Assembly: GCA_018969015.1 (NCBI GenBank)
Contig: JAGWZE010000022.1
Location: 1-59,826, forward strand
Length of the DNA: 59,826 nt
Direction: 5' to 3'
Source of the DNA: Alphaproteobacteria bacterium
Lineage (GTDB): Bacteria > Pseudomonadota > Alphaproteobacteria > Caulobacterales > Aquidulcibacteraceae
The position numbers and the translations under genes were made by a program. Position 1 is the stretch's first letter; the number at the start of each line of letters is the position of its first letter. Below are positions 50,469-59,569 of the stretch, piece by piece. Below the pieces are notes generated by a model. It was not told the DNA's origin. It made no database searches and worked only from the letters and a program-made list of their open reading frames with translations.

Positions 50469-51482
50469 TCAGAACTTGAGAGCGATTTTGCCGAAGTGCG
50501 AACCCGACTGCATGGTCTCGAGTGCGGCGCGCGCCTCCGTCCAGGGAAACACCTTGTCGATCACGGGCGAGATCTTGTGCAGCTCCATGGCGCGCAGCAT
50601 GTCCTCGAAATTGTCGCGCGAGCCCACGGACAATCCCTGCACCCGCGCATTCGTCCAGATCAGCATCGGGATCGGGATCGGCTCGGCGACGCCCGACAAA
50701 ACCCCGATGATCGCGACGTGCCCATTCTGGCGAACGCTCTTCAAGCTCTCCATCAGGGTTTTCGCCCCGCCCACCTCGACGATAAGATCGGCCCCGCGGC
50801 CTTTCGTGATGCGGCGCACCTCGGCCGACCATTCCGGCGTCTTGGCGTAATTGACGAGATGATGGGCTCCGAGCGCCTTGGCGCGCTCCAGCTTTTCATC
50901 GGACGACGAGGTGATGATGATTTCGCAGCCCAGCGCCTTCGCGAACTGGAGGGCAAAGATCGACACGCCGCCCGTGCCCTGCAGCACGACCACGTCGCCG
51001 GCCTTCACGCCGCCATCGACGACCAGAGCCCGCCAAGCGGTCAGCGCCGCGCAGGGCAGGCTCGCGACCTGCTCGTCCGTCATGTAGTCGGGCGCTTTGA
51101 TGACGCCGTGCTCGGAGATCTTGAGCAGCTCCTGCCCGCACCCGTCGCGCGGCCCGCCCATGGAGCCCGACAACCGCTGCGGCGTCGGCGGCCCGCCGAT
51201 CCAGGTGTCGGAGAAGAACAGGCTCGACACGCGATCGCCCACCTTCAGCGTCGTCACGCCCGGGCCGACCTGCTCGACCACGCCGCTGCCGCACGAGAAC
51301 GGAACGAGCGGCAGTTTGAAGCCGCCGCCATAGGTGCCTGCGGTGGTGAGAAGGTCGCGGAAGTTCAACGTCACGGCGCGCATGCGCACGACCACTTCGC
51401 CGGCGCCCGCCGTCGGATCGGGCCGCTCGACGACCTTCAGGTTATCCAGGCCATAGGCTCCGTTGATCTCCAGCACACGCAT
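50469..51482 (-). CDS. MDR-family NAD(P)H-dependent oxidoreductase (zinc-independent alcohol-dehydrogenase type)
   Basis: The 337-residue medium-chain dehydrogenase/reductase has a GroES-like N-terminus (AVTLNFRDLLTTAGTYGGGF, GSGVVEQVGPGVTTLKVGDR) and a Rossmann domain with VVLQGTGGVSIFALQFAKAL. The zinc-site cysteines of true alcohol dehydrogenases are not seen, so it resembles quinone or enoyl reductases. The second-last residues GKIALKF are typical. It follows the PPP-family MFS gene by ten bases in the operon. The substrate is unknown. Confidence 0.9.
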   Translation of the reverse strand: MRVLEINGAYGLDNLKVVERPDPTAGAGEVVVRMRAVTLNFRDLLTTAGTYGGGFKLPLVPFSCGSGVVEQVGPGVTTLKVGDRVSSLFFSDTWIGGPPTPQRLSGSMGGPRDGCGQELLKISEHGVIKAPDYMTDEQVASLPCAALTAWRALVVDGGVKAGDVVVLQGTGGVSIFALQFAKALGCEIIITSSSDEKLERAKALGAHHLVNYAKTPEWSAEVRRITKGRGADLIVEVGGAKTLMESLKSVRQNGHVAIIGVLSGVAEPIPIPMLIWTNARVQGLSVGSRDNFEDMLRAMELHKISPVIDKVFPWTEARAALETMQSGSHFGKIALKF

Positions 51483-51492
51483 GCTCGTCTCC

Positions 51493-52680
51493 CTAGGTTT
51501 GACCCGTCTTTGCCGCGGTCCGCATCATCTGCACGATGAGGCCGCCGCCGGCGAGCGCCAAGGCCGCGCTCGCCACATACCCGCCCGCGCCGAACGCATC
51601 ATAGAGCGCCCCCGCCGCGATCGAGGCGCCGCCCATGAGCGTGCCCGAAGCCAGCGCCGCATAGAGCATCTGTCCGGACGCCGCCGACTGCTCCGGCGTC
51701 TCGCGCTGGACGAGGCGCAACGCGCCGACATGGGCCGCCGCGAACGTCAGCGCGTGCAGCGCCTGCAGCGGCAGCAGCGCGAGAGCCGGCGGCGCCGCGG
51801 CGAGCGCAAGCCACCGCACGACGCTCGCGCCGGCGCCCGCCAGCACAAGCACCTCCGGCCGCACGCGGCGCTCGATCCATGGCAACGCCGCGAGGAAACC
51901 AATCTCCACGATCACGCCCAGCGCCCACAGCGCGCCCGCGAACGCCGCATCGATCCCCTGCCGGCTCCAGACCAGCGTCGAAAACCCATAGTAGAAGGCG
52001 TGGCCCGATTGGATCAGGCCGCACCCCACGATGATCAGCACGTAGCGCGGATTGCGCAGCAGCTCGCCGATCTGGCGCAAGCGCGCGCGGTACCCGAGCC
52101 CCGCCGCCGCCGCAGGGGCCGGATCGGGACGCAGCGAAAACCCGACGAGCGCCGCCGCCGCGTAGCTCGCGATCACCCAGAGCACCGCCACGTCGGGCCC
52201 GAAGCGCAGCACCAGCGCCCCTCCCGCGACATTGCCGACGACGAACGCCGCCGACGCCATCGCCCGCCCCACGCCATAGGGCAGACGTCCCGCCGAACTC
52301 GCGCGCAGGATCGCGCCTTCCGCGATCGGCGTGAGCGCGGCCGCAAGCGTCGAGGCCGCGAACGCCGCCACCAGCAACGCCCAGAACCCCTGGCCCATCC
52401 AGAACGCGACGTACGCGAGCGCGGCCGACGCCGCGAGCCACCGCAGCGGCCGGGACCGATCGGCGACGCCCTCGATCGCCGCCGCGATCAGCGGCGCGAC
52501 GAGAATGCGCACCAGCGCCGCCGCCGACAGCACCGCGCCGATCTCGAGCCCCGTCAGCCCGCGCTCTTGCTCCAGCCAGCGCGGCAGGAACGGCATGCCC
52601 GCCCCCGCCGCGGCGAAGGTCAAGGAGAGATAGATCGACAACCGGAACGAGGGGTCGTCGCGGAGTCGCGTGCGGGTCAT
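51493..52680 (-). CDS. MFS transporter of the PPP (phenylpropionate permease-like) family
   Basis: The 395-residue inner-membrane protein has about 12 hydrophobic segments. The start LRDDPSFRLSIYLSLTFAAA, then MPFLPRWLEQERGLTGLEIG is characteristic of the HcaT/PPP family of MFS_1_like permeases. The C-terminal half has THAFYYGFS-like SGHAFYYGFSTLVWSRQG, another family mark. It lies in the middle of the operon between the coiled-coil protein and the MDR gene and may import the substrate of this unit. Confidence 0.9.
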   Translation of the reverse strand: MTRTRLRDDPSFRLSIYLSLTFAAAGAGMPFLPRWLEQERGLTGLEIGAVLSAAALVRILVAPLIAAAIEGVADRSRPLRWLAASAALAYVAFWMGQGFWALLVAAFAASTLAAALTPIAEGAILRASSAGRLPYGVGRAMASAAFVVGNVAGGALVLRFGPDVAVLWVIASYAAAALVGFSLRPDPAPAAAAGLGYRARLRQIGELLRNPRYVLIIVGCGLIQSGHAFYYGFSTLVWSRQGIDAAFAGALWALGVIVEIGFLAALPWIERRVRPEVLVLAGAGASVVRWLALAAAPPALALLPLQALHALTFAAAHVGALRLVQRETPEQSAASGQMLYAALASGTLMGGASIAAGALYDAFGAGGYVASAALALAGGGLIVQMMRTAAKTGQT

Positions 52681-52689
52681 GCCGATGCA

Positions 52690-53139
52690 TCACATCGGCG
52701 GCAGCTGGACGAGACGCGCCGCCGCGCCGTCGCGCAGCAGGCTCCAGATCTCGGCGTCGAGCGCCACGCCCCAGGGCGCGTCAGTGGCTTCGGTCGCCGT
52801 GTGCAGAGCCACCAGCACGCCGCGCAGCCGGGCGTTCTCCGCCTGCAGCGCGGAAACGCGCAGCGAGTCGTCGCGACCCGCCGCAGCGGCGCGCACCGCC
52901 GCGCCAAGATCCTCCGGCAGCGGCGCGTCGGCCGCACGGGCAAAAACGCCCCGAAGGCGGGCGTTCTCGGCGGCGAGCACGTCGGCCTGCTTCTCGGCCT
53001 CCTCCGCCGCGAGCATCAGCAGCATCATCACGATCGTCGCGTTGCCGCGCCCGTACGGATGCGCCTCCAACAGCGGCAGCACGCCCGTCGCCATGGTCAT
53101 GGCCCCGCCGCCGAGCAGTTCGGACAAGGACGGTTTCAT
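52690..53139 (-). CDS. predicted coiled-coil protein of unknown function
   Basis: The 149-residue protein has a helical N-terminus with a hydrophobic stretch (NATIVMMLLMLAAEEAEK), two ENARLRG heptad-like repeats (ENARLRGVF around residue 59 and ENARLRGVL around 109) and a C-terminal acidic segment. No family is recognised. Its ATG overlaps the stop of the phosphotransferase by four bases. In related gene groups small proteins like this sit between the phosphotransferase and dehydrogenases. Confidence 0.7.
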   Translation of the reverse strand: MKPSLSELLGGGAMTMATGVLPLLEAHPYGRGNATIVMMLLMLAAEEAEKQADVLAAENARLRGVFARAADAPLPEDLGAAVRAAAAGRDDSLRVSALQAENARLRGVLVALHTATEATDAPWGVALDAEIWSLLRDGAAARLVQLPPM

Positions 53140-54179
53140 GCCAGCGCTCCCCGCGGTGCGGCGGCGAGGCGCCGCGCGATGATGTCGTCGTGCCGCAGCG
53201 TGCAGTACCAGCCCGAGAAGGCGAGCACGGGATCGGTGTTCTTGCCGTCCGCGAACGCGCGCGACGAGGACAGCCAGATCGCCATGCCCTTGACGCTCGC
53301 GAACAACGACCACCACCGGAACGCGACGGGATCGAACGTCAGGCCGCTCGCCTGCTCCCACGCGGCGATCGCTTCGGCATGCGAGATCGCGCCGAGCGCC
53401 ATGTCGCTGCCGTGGCTCCACAGCGGATCGAGCGCCCAGGCAAGATCCTCCAGCGCATCGCCGATATGCGCCATCTCCCAGTCGAGGATGGCGAGGATCT
53501 TGCCGGCGCCGTCATGCAGGAAATTTCCGCTGCGATAGTCGCCGTGGATCACGCTCAGCCGCTTCGGCGGCGGCGGCGGATTTGCCCGCAGCCGCCGGAT
53601 CGCCGCCTCCACGATCGGTTGCGGCTCGAGCGCATCGGCCGCGATCACGCCCGCCCAATAGTCGAGCTCGCGCGCCCAGCATCGCTCCGGATCCGGCGTA
53701 TCGACGACGCCCGGCATCTCGGTGTCATAGGGATCGACGCGCGCGATCGCGCCCAGATGGGCGAAGAACTGCCGCGCGATCGTCTCGCGATGGGCGCCGT
53801 ACGGATCGGCCTGGAACGGGCTCGCCGCCGCCCCGCCGTCGATGCGCTCCATGACGAAGAACGGCTTGCCGAGCACGGAGGCGTCCGCCACCAGCGCGAT
53901 CGCTTCGGGAACCGGCGCACGCCCGTGGAACGAGCGATAGGCGGCGAACTCCAGCGCGCGCTCGGTGTCGATCAGGCTGTCCTCGGGATCGCGCCGCAGG
54001 ATCAGGCCGCGCCGCTTCGGCCCGCCTGCGCTGTCATAGGCGACCTCGAGCGAATAGGTCTCGCGCGAGGCGCCGCCATGGATGCGAAACTGGTCGACGA
54101 TCTTCAGTCCCCACGCATCGTTCAGCGTGGAGTCGAGGAACGCTTCCAGCCGCGCGATGTCCTCCGCGGAGAGCATCAT
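53136..54179 (-). CDS. aminoglycoside-phosphotransferase-like (APH/ACAD10-type) kinase
   Basis: The 347-residue protein has a protein-kinase-like fold. The Brenner motif is VIHGDYRSGNFLHDG and the metal-binding Asp follows in ILDWEMAHIGD. The nucleotide loop region is GGASRETYSLEV. This subfamily resembles the N-terminal kinase of human ACAD10/11 and bacterial partners that phosphorylate 4-hydroxy acyl chains or alcohols in lipid breakdown, not antibiotics. Overlaps at both ends (four bases each) with neighbours indicate a tight operon. The substrate is unknown. Confidence 0.88.
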   Translation of the reverse strand: MMLSAEDIARLEAFLDSTLNDAWGLKIVDQFRIHGGASRETYSLEVAYDSAGGPKRRGLILRRDPEDSLIDTERALEFAAYRSFHGRAPVPEAIALVADASVLGKPFFVMERIDGGAAASPFQADPYGAHRETIARQFFAHLGAIARVDPYDTEMPGVVDTPDPERCWARELDYWAGVIAADALEPQPIVEAAIRRLRANPPPPPKRLSVIHGDYRSGNFLHDGAGKILAILDWEMAHIGDALEDLAWALDPLWSHGSDMALGAISHAEAIAAWEQASGLTFDPVAFRWWSLFASVKGMAIWLSSSRAFADGKNTDPVLAFSGWYCTLRHDDIIARRLAAAPRGALA

Positions 54180-55288
54180 TTCGCCCCGTCGAAGATCTGC
54201 GTGAATCCGGACGGCGCATGCGGCCCGAGCACGAGCTGTTCGAGAATGCCCATGCCGTCGCTGGCGAGGCCGCCCGGCCCCTCGTGGCGCACCTTCGAGA
54301 TCGCCTGGATGTGCAGATGCTGCGGCGCGAGCGGATCGAGATCCCGCGGCGTGAAGTCCTCGCGCGCGACGGCGAGCGGCCCTTTCCAGACGCCGTGCGA
54401 CCACTCCGGGTGACCGTAGCCGATGCCCTTCATCTGGAAATGCGCGAGCGGCTCCCACGTCACGACGTGCGCGCGCCCGCCGGAATCGACGACGTCGAGG
54501 CGCGCGCTGGCGGCATGCCGCTGCCCCTTGCGCCAGGTGACCTTCATCTTCGGGTCTTCCAGGTGCAGCACGCCGTCGGCGCCGACTCCGTCCTCGGCGA
54601 GCGCGCAGCGCGTGTTCCACGCCGCGCCGCGTTCGTCCTCGTTGACGTGGAAGAACAGCGACAGGTTCGGAAAGTTCGTCGGCGCCCAGAGCCAATAGAA
54701 TTGCGGCGCGATCGCCGGCACGGTCGGCTGCGCATCCGCAGCGCCGATCGGACGCACGCCCCACGAGCGATCCCGCGTGCCCCAGCTCGTCTTGGCGTCA
54801 TAGGTCTCTCGCACGCCGTCCGCTTCGACCCAGCCGGACCAGCGCACGTTCTGCGTGAAGCGCGTCAGGTCCATGATCATGCGCGGACCGACACGCCGGG
54901 TGAAGCGCGGCTCCTGGATCGGGAAGGCGCGTCCGGTGCACTCGATGTCGGCGGAAATACCTTCCGTCGGCGCCAGCCGCAGGCGCAGCTTCTGCAATGG
55001 CTCAATCACCTCGATCGAGATCGGACCGACGCTGAGGTTCATGCGCTCCATGTCCAGCAGGCGCGACGCGTGGATCGAGCGCTGCACGCCATCCTTGCCC
55101 AGGATCGACAGGTGCGCGTCGACGACGTTGAGATGCGGATAGACGCCGAACGCCACCGCGAAATAGCCGCTCCCATCGGGCTGCGCGCCGCAGAAGAAAT
55201 AGCGATCGTAGAAGTTCCGGTCAGAGCCCGAGAAGGCGATCGGCTCGGGCGTCTGATGAATCGGGAACTCGTCCCCTTTCGTGAGCAT
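54176..55288 (-). CDS. CrtC/AttH-like (DUF7064/7065-type) lipocalin-fold protein
   Basis: The 370-residue protein is beta-rich and has no signal peptide. Repeated features are RNFYDRYFFCGAQPDGSGY, TRFTQNVRWSGWVEADGVRE and SWGTRDRSWGVRPIGAADAQ. The DRSWGxR motif is that of the hydroxyneurosporene-synthase (CrtC)/AttH superfamily and of DUF7064/7065 proteins linked to kinase-like phosphotransferases in lipid clusters. It might hydrate or bind an isoprenoid or steroid-like compound. It is the first gene of the operon, and its stop overlaps the phosphotransferase start. The family name is from pattern recall. Confidence 0.72.
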   Translation of the reverse strand: MLTKGDEFPIHQTPEPIAFSGSDRNFYDRYFFCGAQPDGSGYFAVAFGVYPHLNVVDAHLSILGKDGVQRSIHASRLLDMERMNLSVGPISIEVIEPLQKLRLRLAPTEGISADIECTGRAFPIQEPRFTRRVGPRMIMDLTRFTQNVRWSGWVEADGVRETYDAKTSWGTRDRSWGVRPIGAADAQPTVPAIAPQFYWLWAPTNFPNLSLFFHVNEDERGAAWNTRCALAEDGVGADGVLHLEDPKMKVTWRKGQRHAASARLDVVDSGGRAHVVTWEPLAHFQMKGIGYGHPEWSHGVWKGPLAVAREDFTPRDLDPLAPQHLHIQAISKVRHEGPGGLASDGMGILEQLVLGPHAPSGFTQIFDGAK

Positions 55289-55405
55289 GGCGTCCTCCCC
55301 TATTGTCGTGCCGCGTGGTGTCGTCGGCCTGTCCGGTTCTCGCCGGTTTTCGCCGCGCAGGGTGGACGAGCAGGCGGCAGAGTTCAACGGCGGGGAGAGG
55401 GTTCC

Positions 55406-55843
55406 GTGACGGCGCGCATGACGGCCAGCGAGATCGACGCATTCCTCCGGGAAGCCTTCCCTCACGGCGCCCCGCCGACCGTGGAGGCCGCCGACGGCCG
55501 CACGGCCCGGTGCCGTATCCGCTACGCCGAAAGCCAGCTTCGTCCGGGCGGCACGCTTTCAGGCCCGACGATGATGAGCCTCGCCGACACCGCGATGTAT
55601 GCGCTCGTGCTCTCGGCGATCGGGTTCCAGCCGCTCGCGGTGACGACGAACCTCTCGATCAACTTTCTTCGAAAGCCCGCGCCCGCCGATCTGATCGCGG
55701 ACTGTCGCCTGTTGAAGCTCGGCAAGGCGCTGGCGGTGGGCGACGTCACGATCACGTCGGACGGCGCCGAAGCGCCCTGCGCGCACGCGGTCGTCACCTA
55801 CTCCATTCCGCCGGCGGGCCGCGGCGCGGCGGGAGGCGCCTGA
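55406..55843 (+). CDS. PaaI-type hotdog thioesterase
   Basis: The 145-residue protein has the hotdog fold of acyl-CoA thioesterases: GGTLSGPTMMSLADTAMYAL with the catalytic Asp, LSINFLRKPAPADLIADCRL and the closing HAVVTYSIP. A GTG at 55406 follows GGGGAGAGG and is preferred; an ATG four codons later is possible. It is divergent from the CrtC-like operon and overlaps DUF423 downstream (TGATG). It probably releases acids from CoA. Confidence 0.9.
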   Translation: MTARMTASEIDAFLREAFPHGAPPTVEAADGRTARCRIRYAESQLRPGGTLSGPTMMSLADTAMYALVLSAIGFQPLAVTTNLSINFLRKPAPADLIADCRLLKLGKALAVGDVTITSDGAEAPCAHAVVTYSIPPAGRGAAGGA

Positions 55844-56241
55844 TGCGCGTGATCGGCCCCACGGCGTTTCTCGGCGCGGTGAGCGGGTTCTTCGCCGTCG
55901 CCATCGGCGCGTTCGGCGCGCACGCCATTCAGGACCCACACGCGAAGGATCTGATCGAGACCGGTTTCCGCTATCACGCGCTGCACACGATGGCGGCCTT
56001 CGCCTCGCTGTCGTTCCGCAACTGGGGCGCGCCCATCGCCCGCTTCGCGCCGCCGTTTTTCCTTTCAGGCGTCGTCCTGTTCGCCGGCTCGCTTTACGCC
56101 ATGGCGCTCGGCGCGCCGTCCTGGTTTGGCATGATCACGCCGCTCGGCGGCGTGAGCTTCCTGATCGGCTGGGGCGTGCTTGCGGTCGGCGGCCTGGGTC
56201 TGGCGCGCAAATCCTGGCGCCACGACGGAGAAGCGTCATGA
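55843..56241 (+). CDS. DUF423 membrane protein
   Basis: The 132-residue protein has four membrane helices with the DUF423 pattern FFAVAIGAFGAHAI, FRYHALHTMAAFAS, VLFAGSLYAMALGAP and ITPLGGVSFLIGW. The conserved GAFGAH and YHxLH motifs identify the family, whose function is unknown. It shares its start with the thioesterase stop (TGATG) and its stop overlaps the epoxide hydrolase start by four bases. Confidence 0.92.
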   Translation: MRVIGPTAFLGAVSGFFAVAIGAFGAHAIQDPHAKDLIETGFRYHALHTMAAFASLSFRNWGAPIARFAPPFFLSGVVLFAGSLYAMALGAPSWFGMITPLGGVSFLIGWGVLAVGGLGLARKSWRHDGEAS

Positions 56242-57227
56242 CCCGCCCGCCCCTCAAATCCCTGCCCGGCATGCCGCCGCCGCAGTCGATCGAGCGCGAC
56301 GGCGTGCGCATCGTCTTCTACGAGGCGGGCGCGCCCACACGCGGCGCGCCGACGCTCGTGTTCGCCCACGGCTTCCCCGACATGGCCTTCGGCTGGCGCA
56401 AGCAGCTCGCCGCGCTCGCCACCCGCGGCTTCCACGTCATCGCGCTCGACATGCGCGGCTACGGCCAGACCGATTGCCCGCCGGCCGTCGAAGCCTACGA
56501 TCTCGACGCATTGTGCGGCGATCTCGCCGCCGTGCTCGACGCGAAGGGGATCGCGCAGGCGATCTTCGTCGGCCATGACTGGGGCGGGATCGTCGTCTGG
56601 GCGATGCCGCTGCGCCATCCCGCGCGTGTCGCCGGCGTGATCTCGCTCAACACGCCCTACACCAAGCGTGCGCCCGCCGATCCGATCGAGATCTACCGCC
56701 GCCGCTTTGGCGAGCGGTTCTACATCGTGCAGTTCTGCGAGAACCACGACTCCGACCGCGCCTTCGAGGCCGACGTCGAAAAGGCCGTCCGCTACTTCTT
56801 CCGCGCCCCGGACGAGACGCCCGTGGGCGTCGACGGCCGCGCCGCGATGGACACCGTCACCGCGCTTGCCGCCTACGACCCCGCCGCAGACACCCGCCAG
56901 TTCCTGTCGGACGCCGACATCGCCGTCTATGTCGAGGCGTTCCACCGCACCGGCTTCACCCCCGGCATCAACTGGTACCGCAATTTCGGCCGCAACTGGC
57001 GCAACGCGCCCGACGTGCCCGACCACGTCGCCCAGCCGTCCCTTATGGTCCTTGCCGGCCGGGATCTGGCTTTGCCGCCCTCCGCCGCCGACGGCATGGA
57101 AAAGTACGTCGTCGACCTCGAAAAGCGCCTGATCCCCGAAAGCGGCCACTGGACGCAGCAGGAAGCCCCGGACCAGGTCACCGAACTGATCGCCGACTGG
57201 GTGATCCGCCGGTTCGTGCCCGCGTAG
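56238..57227 (+). CDS. epoxide hydrolase (alpha/beta-hydrolase)
   Basis: The 329-residue enzyme opens epoxides through an Asp nucleophile. The HGFP oxyanion motif is at 44-47 and the nucleophile Asp114 in FVGHDWGGIVVW; Asp instead of Ser is diagnostic. The lid tyrosines are likely in RFYIVQF and INWYRNF, the acid in VLAGRDLALP and His in PESGHWTQQEAP. It starts in the DUF423 stop and is the third gene of this small operon. No signal peptide is seen. Confidence 0.94.
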   Translation: MTRPPLKSLPGMPPPQSIERDGVRIVFYEAGAPTRGAPTLVFAHGFPDMAFGWRKQLAALATRGFHVIALDMRGYGQTDCPPAVEAYDLDALCGDLAAVLDAKGIAQAIFVGHDWGGIVVWAMPLRHPARVAGVISLNTPYTKRAPADPIEIYRRRFGERFYIVQFCENHDSDRAFEADVEKAVRYFFRAPDETPVGVDGRAAMDTVTALAAYDPAADTRQFLSDADIAVYVEAFHRTGFTPGINWYRNFGRNWRNAPDVPDHVAQPSLMVLAGRDLALPPSAADGMEKYVVDLEKRLIPESGHWTQQEAPDQVTELIADWVIRRFVPA

Positions 57228-57268
57228 GGCTTGCCGCAGGGGCCGGCGATCCCTAAGCGTTTTCGGCG

Positions 57269-58246
57269 ATGAACGCGCCCATGACCCCGCGGCGGGACCT
57301 CTATCCGGTGCTCGAGCCCTTCCGGACGGACACCCTCTCCGTGTCCGAGCTGCACACGCTCTATGTCGAGCAGTGCGGCCTCCCCTCGGGGCTGCCGGCG
57401 CTCGCCCTCCATGGCGGCCCGGGCGGCGGCTCCAGCCCCGAGATGCGGCGGTTCTTCGATCCGCAGCGCTACTGCGTGACGCTGTTCGACCAGCGCGGCT
57501 GCGGTCGCTCCACCCCGCACGCCGAGGTGCGCGAAAACACCACCTGGGATCTCGTCGACGACATCGAGCGCGTCCGCGTTCATCTCGGCGTCGAGAAGTG
57601 GCTCGTGTTCGGCGGCTCCTGGGGCTCCACGCTCGCCCTCGCCTACGCCGCCCGGCACCCGGACCGCGTCGCCGCACTGGTGCTGCGCGGCATCTTCCTC
57701 CTCACCGAAGCCGAGGTGCGCTGGTTCTACCAGAGCGGCGCGTCCCACGTGTTCCCGGACGCCTTCGACCGCTACGCCGCCGTGATCCCGGCGTCCGAAC
57801 GCGGCGACATGATCGGCGCCTTCCACCGCCGCCTGTTCAGCGACGACCGCGGCACGCGCATCGCCGCCGCCCGCGCCTGGGCGCGCTGGGAAGGCGAGAC
57901 GATCTCCATCGCCGGTCCTTCGGCCTTGCCGCCCCGCTTCCACGACGATCGCTTCGTCGAAGCCTTCGCGCGCATCGAGTGCCACTATTTCGCGAACAAG
58001 GGCTTCTTCCCGAAGGACGGCTGGCTCCTCGACCAGGCCGAGACGTTCCGGCGCATCCCTGCGCGCATCGTCCATGGCCGCTACGACATGTGCACGCCGT
58101 TCTCGTCCGCCTGGGCGCTCAAGCGCGTCTGGCCCGAAGCGCAACTGGACGTGATCGGCGACGCCGGCCATTCGAGCCTGGAGCCCGGCATCGTCGACGC
58201 GCTCGTGCGCGCCACGGATCATTTCGCCGCCGCGCTGCGCTGGTAG
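57269..58246 (+). CDS. pip: proline iminopeptidase
   Basis: The 325-residue peptidase of family S33 releases N-terminal proline. Family marks are LALHGGPGGGSSPEMRRFFD (oxyanion HGGPG at 48-52), FDQRGCGRSTPHA, Ser117 in VFGGSWGSTLALAYA, the acid in VHGRYDMCTP and His in IGDAGHSSLEPG. The length is typical. It lies 41 bases after the epoxide hydrolase and just before the IS481 element; insertion has not damaged it. Confidence 0.95.
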   Translation: MNAPMTPRRDLYPVLEPFRTDTLSVSELHTLYVEQCGLPSGLPALALHGGPGGGSSPEMRRFFDPQRYCVTLFDQRGCGRSTPHAEVRENTTWDLVDDIERVRVHLGVEKWLVFGGSWGSTLALAYAARHPDRVAALVLRGIFLLTEAEVRWFYQSGASHVFPDAFDRYAAVIPASERGDMIGAFHRRLFSDDRGTRIAAARAWARWEGETISIAGPSALPPRFHDDRFVEAFARIECHYFANKGFFPKDGWLLDQAETFRRIPARIVHGRYDMCTPFSSAWALKRVWPEAQLDVIGDAGHSSLEPGIVDALVRATDHFAAALRW

Positions 58247-58273
58247 CGCCAACACGTGCGCGCCACGCAAGTC

Positions 58274-58289
58274 CCCCTCCCCAGCGGGG
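58274..58289. repeat. 16-base sequence shared by both IS481 insertion points, copy 1
   Basis: CCCCTCCCCAGCGGGG directly abuts the left inverted repeat of the intact IS. The same 16 bases abut the second IS copy at 59706-59721. It may be a common dispersed repeat used as target. Confidence 0.75.
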
Positions 58290-59569
58290 TGTACAGACCG
58301 GACACATAGGTGACAGGCGTTCGGAGACATGGGTGACACCTTTTCCCGATCCGGGAGGGTCGGGCGATGCCGTGGGAAGCCATGTCGAAGCGGGATTTGC
58401 GGTTGGAGTTCGTGACGTCGGCGTCGCGCGAGGGCGCCAATGTGCGGCTGTTGTGCGCGCGGTACGGGGTGTCGGCGAAGACCGGGTACAAATGGCTGGC
58501 GCGGTTCAAGGCCGAGGGCGCGGCGGGGCTCGAGGAGCGCAGTCGCCGCCCCGGAGCGTCGCCGCGGCGCACGGACGAGGCGGTTGAGGCCGCTGTGCTG
58601 GCCGTGCGCGCGGCGCATCCGGCGTGGGGCGGGCGCAAGATCCGGCGCGTGCTGGAGCGCGCGGGCGGGAGCGCCGCCGCCGCGCCGCCGTCGCCCTCGA
58701 CGATCACCGCGATCCTGCGCCGCCACGGCGTGGAGCTGGGCGCGTTCGGCGGCGACGGCGGCGACTGGACCAGGTTCGCGCACGACCGGCCCAACGCCCT
58801 GTGGCAGATGGATTTCAAGGGCCATGTCGGGCTCGGCGACGGGAGCCGGCTCCATCCGCTCACCGTGCTCGACGACCATTCGCGCTTCGCGCTCGTCCTC
58901 GAGGCCTGCGCCGATCAGCGCACGAACACCGTGCAAAATGCGCTGATTTCGGCGTTTCGCCGCTACGGCCTGCCCGAGACGATCATCACCGACAACGGCG
59001 CGCCCTGGGGCGACGGACCGGGCTCGCCCTTCACGCCGCTCGGTCTTTTCCTGATCGACCAGGGCATCCGCATCGCCCATGCGCGGCCTTATCATCCCCA
59101 GACCATGGGCAAGGACGAGCGGTTTCACCGCACGCTCAAGGCCGAAGCGCTGTCGGGCCCGCCCTTCGCCGATCTCGACGCCGCACGCCGCGCGCTCGCC
59201 CGCTGGCGCACGGTCTACAATCACGAACGCCCGCACGAGGCGCTCGGCCTCGACGTCCCCGCCGCCCGCTACACGCCGAGCCCGCGCAGTTACCAGGAGC
59301 GCATCGCGCCCTTCGCGTACGCGCCGGGCGACATCCTGCGCAAAGTCCAGCACGGCGGCCGCATCTCATTCGCCGGCCGCGAACGACGCGGGCCCAAATG
59401 CCTCCACGGCCGCACGATCGCCCTGCGCCCCACCGCCCGCGACGGACGTTTCGAGCTCTACTACCGCGCCCAGTTCATCACCGCGCTCGACTTCACCGAC
59501 GCGCAGGACCAGTCTCAATCTGTCACCCATGTCTCCGAACAGGTGTTACCCATGTCTCCGGTCTGAACA
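58290..59569 (+). mobile_element. IS481-family insertion sequence, intact
   Basis: The element is 1280 bases long with about 50-base imperfect terminal inverted repeats: 58290-58339 (starting TGTACAGACCGGACACAT) and 59520-59569 (complement starting TGTTCAGACCGGAGACAT). The inner part of both repeats carries CGGAGACATGGGTGACA. It holds one transposase gene. No clear target duplication is visible. The right inverted repeat overlaps the transposase stop. Confidence 0.92.
58367..59566 (+). CDS. IS481-family transposase (DDE)
   Basis: The 399-residue transposase has an N-terminal HTH (EGANVRLLCARYGVSAKTGY, KWLARFKAEGAAGLEERSRR) and an rve/DDE core: Asp in PNALWQMDFKGHV, Asp in PETIITDNGAPWG and Glu in HPQTMGKDERFHRTLK. 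The start MPWEAMSKRDLRLEFV fits the IS481 family (MPWK...). It appears intact and so possibly active. The stop codon lies inside the right terminal repeat. Confidence 0.95.
   Translation: MPWEAMSKRDLRLEFVTSASREGANVRLLCARYGVSAKTGYKWLARFKAEGAAGLEERSRRPGASPRRTDEAVEAAVLAVRAAHPAWGGRKIRRVLERAGGSAAAAPPSPSTITAILRRHGVELGAFGGDGGDWTRFAHDRPNALWQMDFKGHVGLGDGSRLHPLTVLDDHSRFALVLEACADQRTNTVQNALISAFRRYGLPETIITDNGAPWGDGPGSPFTPLGLFLIDQGIRIAHARPYHPQTMGKDERFHRTLKAEALSGPPFADLDAARRALARWRTVYNHERPHEALGLDVPAARYTPSPRSYQERIAPFAYAPGDILRKVQHGGRISFAGRERRGPKCLHGRTIALRPTARDGRFELYYRAQFITALDFTDAQDQSQSVTHVSEQVLPMSPV

Noticed and set aside
56927-59353. 808-codon minus-strand frame spanning epoxide hydrolase, pip and the IS
   Set aside because: It crosses three certain genes on the other strand and an IS boundary, so it cannot be an ancestral gene.
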